A program made the position numbers and the translations under genes. The notes under the pieces are model-generated. The model was not told where the DNA came from, searched no databases, and saw only the letters and a list, made by a program, of their open reading frames with translations. From Kineosporia succinea (GTDB taxonomy: Bacteria > Actinomycetota > Actinomycetes > Actinomycetales > Kineosporiaceae), in contig NZ_JAUSQZ010000001.1 of the NCBI RefSeq assembly GCF_030811555.1, positions 1,550,001 to 1,614,000 of the forward strand: 64,000 bases of DNA. The letters are read 5' to 3'. This document shows positions 58,764 through 64,000 of the stretch, piece after piece; position 1 is the stretch's first letter; each line of letters starts with the position of its first letter.

Positions 58764-59480
58764 TCAGGCGGTGACCGGCTTCACCAGGCCACTGCCCAGC
58801 TCGTAGGTCGCCGCGACGATGCCGAGGCCGTTGTTCGTGACCGCGTCACCCACGATCGACGAGCGCGACTGCACCAGGTCGGCCGTGGCGCTGGAGTGCC
58901 AGCGGGCCAGGTCGTCGAGGTTGGTCAGGCCGGCCTGCTGGCCCCGGGCCATGTCACAGGTCATGCGCTCGACGATGCCCCGGATGTACCCACCCGGCAC
59001 CGTGCCCTGACCCAGCGTCTTCGCCGTCGCCGCGATGGCGCCACAGCTCTCGTGCCCGAGCACGACCACCAGGTCGACCCCGAGCACGGCCACCGCGTAC
59101 TCGACCGAGCCGAGCACCGCGTCGTCCACCGCGTGACCGGCCGTGCGCACCACGAAGATGTCGCCGAGGCCCTGGTCGAACAGCAGCTCGGCCGGCACCC
59201 GGGAGTCCGCGCAGCCCAGCACCATGGCGAACGGGGCCTGGCCCTGCACCAGGCTGGCCCGGCGCTCCGGCGTACGGGAGAGCGCGGCACCGGTCAGGCC
59301 GGCGGCCCACCGCTGATTGCCCTCCTGCAGCCGCTTCCAGGCCGCGGCGGCCCGCTGGTCAGAGGCCCGGCGCTGCAGCGGGAGCGTCTTGACGCCCTTG
59401 GCCGCCTTGGCCTTGGCCTTGTCCGCCTTCTTGGCCGACTTCTCCTTGGGCGCGTCGATTTTCGTGTCCGCGGGAGTCAT
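58764..59480 (-). CDS. Beta-carbonic anhydrase
   Basis: 238 residues. Zinc ligands are Cys in LGCADSRVPAELLFDQ and His/Cys in LGHESCGAIAA; VRTAGHAVDD is also typical. It interconverts CO2 and bicarbonate. An N-terminal Lys/Ala-rich tail (about residues 8-32: KEKSAKKADKAKAKAAKG) is unusual and probably unstructured. The gene ends in a clear terminator and lies 41 bp after the GAF chemoreceptor stop. Confidence 0.92.
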   Translation of the reverse strand: MTPADTKIDAPKEKSAKKADKAKAKAAKGVKTLPLQRRASDQRAAAAWKRLQEGNQRWAAGLTGAALSRTPERRASLVQGQAPFAMVLGCADSRVPAELLFDQGLGDIFVVRTAGHAVDDAVLGSVEYAVAVLGVDLVVVLGHESCGAIAATAKTLGQGTVPGGYIRGIVERMTCDMARGQQAGLTNLDDLARWHSSATADLVQSRSSIVGDAVTNNGLGIVAATYELGSGLVKPVTA

Positions 59481-59521
59481 GTCTTTCCGTCCTTCAGGGG
59501 TGGGAGTTACGGGGAGGGGTC

Positions 59522-61075
59522 TCAGTCGAGGATCGCGCGGGTGACGTTCACCTGGTCGGTGAGCACCCCCTGGATCAGCTGCTGGGTCTGGTTGATCTCG
59601 TCGACCGCGTGGTGGATGTCGGCGAGTGAGGTGGTGACAGCCTCGACACGGCTCTGGATCGCATTGACGCGGTCGCTGACGTCGGTGGTGGCCCGCTCGG
59701 TCTGGCTGGAGAGTTCCTTGACCTCCTCGGCCACGACCGCGAAGCCCTTGCCCGACTGCCCCGCACGCGCCGCCTCGATGGTGGCGTTCAGCGCGAGCAG
59801 CTTGGTCTGCGCGGCGATGGTCTGGATGTCCTGGACGACCTTGTTGATCTCCGCGCTGGCCTGCCCCAGGGCCGCCACCTGGGTATTGGCCTCCTCGGTC
59901 AGGTGACCGCTGCGCGAGGCCACGTCGGAGGCCGAGGTGACGTTGCGCTCCACCTCACCGATCGACTCCATCAGCCGCTCGCCGGCGACCTTCAGGTGGG
60001 CGCTGGCACCGAAGCGCTCCATCGCCTGCCCGATCAGGAAAGCGGTGTTGCGCAGGGCCATCTCACGGCTCTTGGCCATGATCAGGGTGCGGGTGGCGAA
60101 GAAGTCGATGGTCCCGATGAAGCGGCCGTTGACCGTGATCGGCAGGCAGACGCCGGACTTCACACCGGCACGCTGCGCCGCCGGGCGCCGCACGCAGTCG
60201 GTGAGCTCGCCGAGGTCCTCGACGAACACGAAGTCGTTGCGCGCCCAGGCCCGGCCGGAGAGGCCGACGCCCTTCGCGAACGAGGCCGACAGGGTGACGT
60301 CGCGGAACTCGGAGTTGACGTCGCCGGACTCCTTGGCGAACCTGAGCACCTGCGCGTCCTCGTCCAGCCGCCAGAAAGAGCCGTACTGCCAGTCGAAGTC
60401 GCGGCGGATGGTCTCCATCGCCACCCGCAGCGCGTGCTCCTCGCTGGTGGCGGCGGTGAGCTCACGGATGACGGTGGACACCGCGTCCACGTCCTGCGCG
60501 GCCTTCTCCTGACGCACGGCCTCGTGCAGCCGCTCGAGCGCCGACGAGACCAGCACGCCGATCGCCCGCAGCACCTGCAGGCGGTCCTCGGACAGGGTCA
60601 GGACCTCGGTGGTGAAGAAGTCCATCGTGCCGACGACCTCACCCTGCTCGATCAGGGGGAAGCAGATACCGCTCCGCACACCCTGTTTCATCGCGACGGG
60701 GGCCCGGACGCAGTCGGTCATGGTGCCCAGGTCCTCGACGAACACCAGGTCACGCTGACGCCAGGCCCGGCCGGACAGGCCCACACCCTCGGCGAACGAT
60801 GCCTCGAGCGTGACGGCCCGGAACTCCGGGCCGACATCCCCGCTGTCCAGTGCGAACCGCAGGACCTCCGCGGAGGTGTCGCGCACCCAGTAGGACCCGT
60901 AGGCCCAGCCGAAGTGACGCCGCACGACCTCCAGTGAAGTCTTCACCGCCTGCTCGGGGGTGGTGGCCTGGTTGAGCTGAGTCACCACGTCGGTGACGGC
61001 CACCACGTCAGCATGGGCCTCGCGGACCGACTGCTGCACCTGAATGGCTAGGTTCTTGGGCGTTCGCTTGAACAC
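59522..61075 (-). CDS. Soluble GAF-GAF methyl-accepting chemotaxis protein
   Basis: About 517 residues without a membrane segment. Two similar GAF domains (about 25-180 and 200-350) each contain GVGLSGRAW, FVEDLG, TDCVR and GxxSGxC. An MCP signalling domain follows with AAQTKLLALNATIEAARAGQSGKGFAVVAEEVKEL. GAF domains bind small ligands, haem or iron-sulphur groups. The GTG at 61075 is preceded by GGAG at 6 bp. The upstream region carries the same promoter-like motif as the two PAS receptors. Confidence 0.9.
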   Translation of the reverse strand: MFKRTPKNLAIQVQQSVREAHADVVAVTDVVTQLNQATTPEQAVKTSLEVVRRHFGWAYGSYWVRDTSAEVLRFALDSGDVGPEFRAVTLEASFAEGVGLSGRAWRQRDLVFVEDLGTMTDCVRAPVAMKQGVRSGICFPLIEQGEVVGTMDFFTTEVLTLSEDRLQVLRAIGVLVSSALERLHEAVRQEKAAQDVDAVSTVIRELTAATSEEHALRVAMETIRRDFDWQYGSFWRLDEDAQVLRFAKESGDVNSEFRDVTLSASFAKGVGLSGRAWARNDFVFVEDLGELTDCVRRPAAQRAGVKSGVCLPITVNGRFIGTIDFFATRTLIMAKSREMALRNTAFLIGQAMERFGASAHLKVAGERLMESIGEVERNVTSASDVASRSGHLTEEANTQVAALGQASAEINKVVQDIQTIAAQTKLLALNATIEAARAGQSGKGFAVVAEEVKELSSQTERATTDVSDRVNAIQSRVEAVTTSLADIHHAVDEINQTQQLIQGVLTDQVNVTRAILD

Positions 61076-61123
61076 ACATCGCTCCACGTTGAAGAAGTCC
61101 TGCCCCCCGTGGCACTGATGAGT

Positions 61124-61152
61124 CCTTCGGCGTCACCCGGTCGGCCCCTTAA
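61124..61152 (-). promoter_or_regulatory. Motility-sigma-like promoter motif upstream of the GAF receptor
   Basis: On the minus strand TTAA, 17 bp, GCCGAA, about 50 bp before the start codon. The -10 part is the best match of the three receptor promoters to the flagellar-sigma pattern. Confidence 0.5.
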
Positions 61153-61310
61153 CCAAAGTGACCGTCGAGTTTGATTGACCACCGGTGATCCTTGATGGCC
61201 CGGACGGGGCACATGCGGACGGAATCGCTCAGGGCATAATCCAGCGCCCCGCGTGGTTAGGGCGGTCAGTAACAAAGTAGTTGAGCAAGCAACCAGTGGA
61301 GGACAGTGTC

Positions 61311-62342
61311 ATGAGCGAGCTCGTCATGGGTCTCGACACCTTCGGCGAGGTGCCGGTCGACGACTCCGGCGCCCTGGTGTCCCAGGCCGCGGCCATCCGC
61401 GCGGTGGTGGACGAGGCCGTGATCGCCGACCAGACCGGCGTCGACGTGATCGCGCTGGGCGAGCACCACCGCTCCGAGTACGCCATCTCCAGCCCGGAGA
61501 CCCTGCTGGCCGGCATCGCGACCCGCACCGAGCGGATCAAGCTCGCCACGGCCGTCACGGTGCTCAGCTCCGACGACCCGGTGCGCGTGTTCCAGCGGTT
61601 CGCGACCGTCGACGCCCTGTCCAACGGCCGCGCGCAGGCGATCCTGGGCCGCGGCTCGTTCACCGAGTCCTTCCCGCTCTTCGGCTACGACATGGCCGAC
61701 TACGACGTGCTCTTCGAGGAGAAGCTCGACCTCTTCGTGAAGCTGCTCGACGAGAAGCCGGTGACCTGGAGCGGCACCAAGCGCCCGGCCCTGCGCAACG
61801 CCGACGTGTTCCCGAAGACCGAGTCCGGGCGCCTGGACACCTGGATCGGCGTCGGAGGCTCCCCGCAGTCGGTCGTGCGCACGGCCCAGTACGACCTCAA
61901 GCTGATGCTGGCGATCATCGGTGGCCCGGCTGAGCGGTTCGCCCCCTACGTGGACCTCTACAAGCGGGCGGCGGACGAGCTCGGCACCACGGCCCACCCG
62001 GTCGGCATGCACTCGCACGGCTTCATCGCCGACACCGACGAGGAGGCCCGCGAGCTGTACTTCGGGCCGTTCAAGGAGACCCGCGACAAGATCGGCGCCG
62101 ACCGCGGCTGGCCGCCGGTCTCCCGGGCGCAGTTCGAGTCCGAGGTGGAGACCGGTTCGCTGTACGTGGGGTCGCCGGAGACCGTCGCCCGCCGCATCGC
62201 GAAGGCGGTCAAAGACGTGGGAGTGGGCCGGTTCGACCTGACCTACACCGGCGGCCCGCTGCCCGTCGCGGCCCGCGCCCGCACGGTCGAGCTCTACGGC
62301 ACCAAAGTCATCCCGATGGTCCGCGACATGGTGGAAGGCTGA
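61311..62342 (+). CDS. LLM-class flavin-dependent oxidoreductase
   Basis: 343 residues, luciferase-like barrel. [19 protein letters not shown] is the hallmark of the bacterial-luciferase group, with [14 protein letters not shown] and [16 protein letters not shown]. It is likely FMN- or F420-linked with an unknown substrate. The ATG at 61311 follows GGAGGACA. The next gene begins 9 bp after its stop and is a likely partner. Confidence 0.88.
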   Translation: MSELVMGLDTFGEVPVDDSGALVSQAAAIRAVVDEAVIADQTGVDVIALGEHHRSEYAISSPETLLAGIATRTERIKLATAVTVLSSDDPVRVFQRFATVDALSNGRAQAILGRGSFTESFPLFGYDMADYDVLFEEKLDLFVKLLDEKPVTWSGTKRPALRNADVFPKTESGRLDTWIGVGGSPQSVVRTAQYDLKLMLAIIGGPAERFAPYVDLYKRAADELGTTAHPVGMHSHGFIADTDEEARELYFGPFKETRDKIGADRGWPPVSRAQFESEVETGSLYVGSPETVARRIAKAVKDVGVGRFDLTYTGGPLPVAARARTVELYGTKVIPMVRDMVEG

Positions 62343-62350
62343 CGAAGAAC

Positions 62351-63022
62351 ATGACGACTCTCGGCATCCTCGGCGCCGGCAAGGTGGGCACGGTTCTGGC
62401 CCGCCTCGCCGTGAAGGCCGGTTACGACGTCCTCATCTCCGGTTCCGGTGACCCGTCGAAGATCTCGCTCATCGTCGGGGTGCTGGCGCCCGGTGCCGTC
62501 GCGGTCACCACCGCCGAGGCTGCCGAGCGGGCCGACATCGTGGTGCTGGCGCTGCCCCTGGGCAAGTACCGGTCGATCCCGGTCGACGCACTGCGCGGCA
62601 AGCTGGTCATCGACGCGATGAACTACTGGTGGGAGATCGACGGGGTGCGTGACGACCTCACCGACCCGCGCACGACCTCCAGCGAGATCGTGCAGGAGTA
62701 CCTGGCCGGCTCCCGCCTCGTGAAGGCGTTCAACCACATGGGTTATCACGACCTCGAGGGCGGCTCCCGTCCTTCGGGCGATCCCGGGCGCAAGGCGATC
62801 GCGGTGGCCGGTTCGACGGAGGACGACGTGCGCACCGTCGCTTCACTGGTGGACGACCTGGGTTTCGACGCGGTGGTGCTGGACTCGCTCGCCGAGGGCG
62901 TGCGTCTCCAGCCCGGCACCCCGCTCTTCGGGGCCAACACCGACGCCGTGACCCTGCGGGAGATGCTCAGCGTGCCGTTCGAGCGGACGGCGCAACCGTC
63001 GGTCCCCGAAGACCTGCGGTAG
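62351..63022 (+). CDS. NADP/F420-binding Rossmann protein (F420-dependent NADP oxidoreductase-like)
   Basis: 223 residues. [24 protein letters not shown] is a Rossmann nucleotide motif, and [10 protein letters not shown] and [13 protein letters not shown] resemble the F420-dependent NADP oxidoreductase family (NADP_oxidored). It could pass hydride between NADPH and F420 for the LLM enzyme immediately upstream; this is inferred from the neighbour. A strong terminator follows. Confidence 0.82.
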   Translation: MTTLGILGAGKVGTVLARLAVKAGYDVLISGSGDPSKISLIVGVLAPGAVAVTTAEAAERADIVVLALPLGKYRSIPVDALRGKLVIDAMNYWWEIDGVRDDLTDPRTTSSEIVQEYLAGSRLVKAFNHMGYHDLEGGSRPSGDPGRKAIAVAGSTEDDVRTVASLVDDLGFDAVVLDSLAEGVRLQPGTPLFGANTDAVTLREMLSVPFERTAQPSVPEDLR

Positions 63023-63032
63023 CGACGACCAG

Positions 63033-63067
63033 GGGACGACGTGCGCACCCCGTGCGCACGTCGTCCC
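63033..63067 (+). terminator. Rho-independent terminator
   Basis: A perfect 16-bp stem (GGGACGACGTGCGCAC) with a 3-nt loop, followed by five T. It closes the LLM/F420 operon. Confidence 0.95.
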
Positions 63068-63211
63068 TTTTTGTGTGCCCACTTCCCACCCAGACCTCCG
63101 ATGAATGAGCGAAAGCCACTCCAGCATTCCGCCCTGATAGCGCCTTCTCGGTACAGTCATCGGATGTATTCTGGCGGAGCACCAATGCGTCGATCCAGGA
63201 GCGTGAACAGC

Positions 63212-63544
63212 GTGGTTCAGAAGGCTTTGCACACCCGTCTCCACGAAGGCAGCGAAGAGGCGTACGACCGGCTGCACGCCACGGTCCCCGAGGATCTGGC
63301 GGCGGCGCTGGTCGAGGCGGGCGTGCGGGACTGGCGCATCTGGCGCGACGGCCGCGACGTCTTCCACGTGGTCGACGTCGACGACTACAACCGCATGCGT
63401 GACGTGCTGCGCGACCACCCGGCCAACATCGCCTGGCAGGCGCAGGTCACCCCGCTGCAGTCCACGCCCGACGACTACTCCGGCGACGACGACGGCCTGC
63501 CCTTCGTCTGGAGCCTGACGCAGCAACTCCAGAAGCCGGAGTAG
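63212..63544 (+). CDS. L-rhamnose mutarotase-like protein
   Basis: 110 residues, the normal size. ALHTRLHEGSEEAYDRLHATV holds the conserved active-site residues near the N-terminus, then WRIWRDGRDVFHVVDVDDY. It interconverts alpha and beta anomers of L-rhamnose or a related sugar. The GTG at 63212 is 10 bp after AGGAG; several upstream starts have no site. It lies 3 bp before the GntR regulator and is likely co-transcribed. Confidence 0.85.
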   Translation: MVQKALHTRLHEGSEEAYDRLHATVPEDLAAALVEAGVRDWRIWRDGRDVFHVVDVDDYNRMRDVLRDHPANIAWQAQVTPLQSTPDDYSGDDDGLPFVWSLTQQLQKPE

Positions 63545-63547
63545 CCG

Positions 63548-64000
63548 ATGGCCCTCACCGACGACGCCATCGACAAGATCAAGCAAATGATCATCTCCGG
63601 TCGTCTCGCCCCCGGCGACCGGCTCCCCCGGGAGGCCGATCTCGCCACCCAGCTGGGACTTTCGCGTAACTCGCTGCGCGAGGCGGTGCGCGCCCTGGCC
63701 CTGATCAACGTGCTCGACGTGCGTCAGGGCGACGGCACCTACGTCACCAGCCTGGCCCCGGGCATGCTCACCGAGGCGATCTCGTTCATCGTCGACCTGC
63801 AGCACGACGGGTCGGTGCTGGAGTTCCTCGAGGTGCGCCGGCTGCTCGAGCCGGCCGCGACCAGCATGGCCACCTACCGGATGACCGACGACGAGGTCGG
63901 TGAACTGGCCGAGCTTCTCGACAGTCTCGGCGACTCCCCCACGGTCGAGGCCCTGGTGGCCAACGACCAGGAGTTCCACCGCCGCATCGCCCGGGCGTCG
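63548..64000 (+). CDS. GntR-family (FadR/FCD) regulator, C-terminus beyond window
   Basis: An open frame from ATG 63548 (CGGAG upstream) to the right edge, at least 151 residues. The N-terminal wHTH is KQMIISGRLAPGDRLPREADL then GLSRNSLREAVRALALINVL, classic FadR-subfamily; the FCD effector domain begins at about residue 95 (EFLEVRRLLEPAATSMA). It probably controls the sugar genes that start with the mutarotase. Confidence 0.9.
   Translation, partial: MALTDDAIDKIKQMIISGRLAPGDRLPREADLATQLGLSRNSLREAVRALALINVLDVRQGDGTYVTSLAPGMLTEAISFIVDLQHDGSVLEFLEVRRLLEPAATSMATYRMTDDEVGELAELLDSLGDSPTVEALVANDQEFHRRIARAS

Overview
The window is high-GC DNA from an actinobacterium. The evidence is the strong third-position GC bias (long spurious antisense reading frames lie opposite almost every gene), the frequent GTG starts, F420/LLM-type oxidoreductases, an NDMA-dependent (mycothiol-type) alcohol dehydrogenase, a Pmt-type protein mannosyltransferase and a cobalamin riboswitch of the form usual in actinobacteria. 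Three soluble chemoreceptors and two triple-CheW proteins indicate a motile organism; a zoosporic genus such as Kineosporia or Actinoplanes would fit, but this is an inference and no rRNA or species marker is present.

Layout. 0-5 kb: a DUF6493-like/SWIM zinc-finger pair and an aminotransferase. 5-12.7 kb: membrane protein, VOC protein, GNAT acetyltransferase, rsmI with a large membrane protein, divergent Pmt, and an F420-type LLM oxidoreductase. 12.8-21 kb: two tandem copies of a chemotaxis cassette (five-PAS soluble receptor followed by a triple-CheW protein). 21-26 kb: ROK repressor divergent from xylA, a 53-residue membrane protein and a secreted GH26 enzyme. 26-30 kb: CDF metal transporter, amino-acid permease and NDMA-ADH. 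30-40.6 kb: phenylacetate catabolism, with paaABCDE-paaJ-paaF-paaH-paaI on the minus strand, paaZ-paaG divergent, and a TetR regulator at the far end. 40.6-46 kb: nrdHIEF-mntH behind a cobalamin riboswitch and two candidate NrdR boxes. 46-50.6 kb: a CapA lipoprotein, a DUF6318-like lipoprotein/secreted-protein pair, and an HTH/nucleotidyltransferase pair. 50.7-54.7 kb: tRNA-Ala, paaK, a FeaR-like AraC regulator and a phenylacetaldehyde-dehydrogenase-like enzyme. 54.7-58.7 kb: a ~500-bp 9/18-bp tandem array, a 44-bp perfect palindrome, a second inverted copy of the lipoprotein/secreted pair, and another tandem array. 58.7-64 kb: carbonic anhydrase, a GAF-GAF chemoreceptor, an LLM oxidoreductase with an F420/NADP-binding protein, rhamnose mutarotase and the start of a GntR/FCD regulator.

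How the parts connect. The 50.8-54.7 kb genes would feed the 30.8-40.6 kb pathway: aldehyde to phenylacetate (dehydrogenase), phenylacetyl-CoA (PaaK), epoxidation (PaaABCE), isomerisation (PaaG), ring opening (PaaZ), then beta-oxidation (PaaF, PaaH, PaaJ). MntH sits in the class Ib ribonucleotide reductase operon, an enzyme that uses manganese, and that operon appears to be shut off by B12.

The least explained parts are the duplicated chemotaxis cassettes with a shared promoter-like motif, the inverted duplication of the lipoprotein/secreted module together with the tail of the neighbouring nucleotidyltransferase, and the habit of placing short tandem arrays directly after stop codons.
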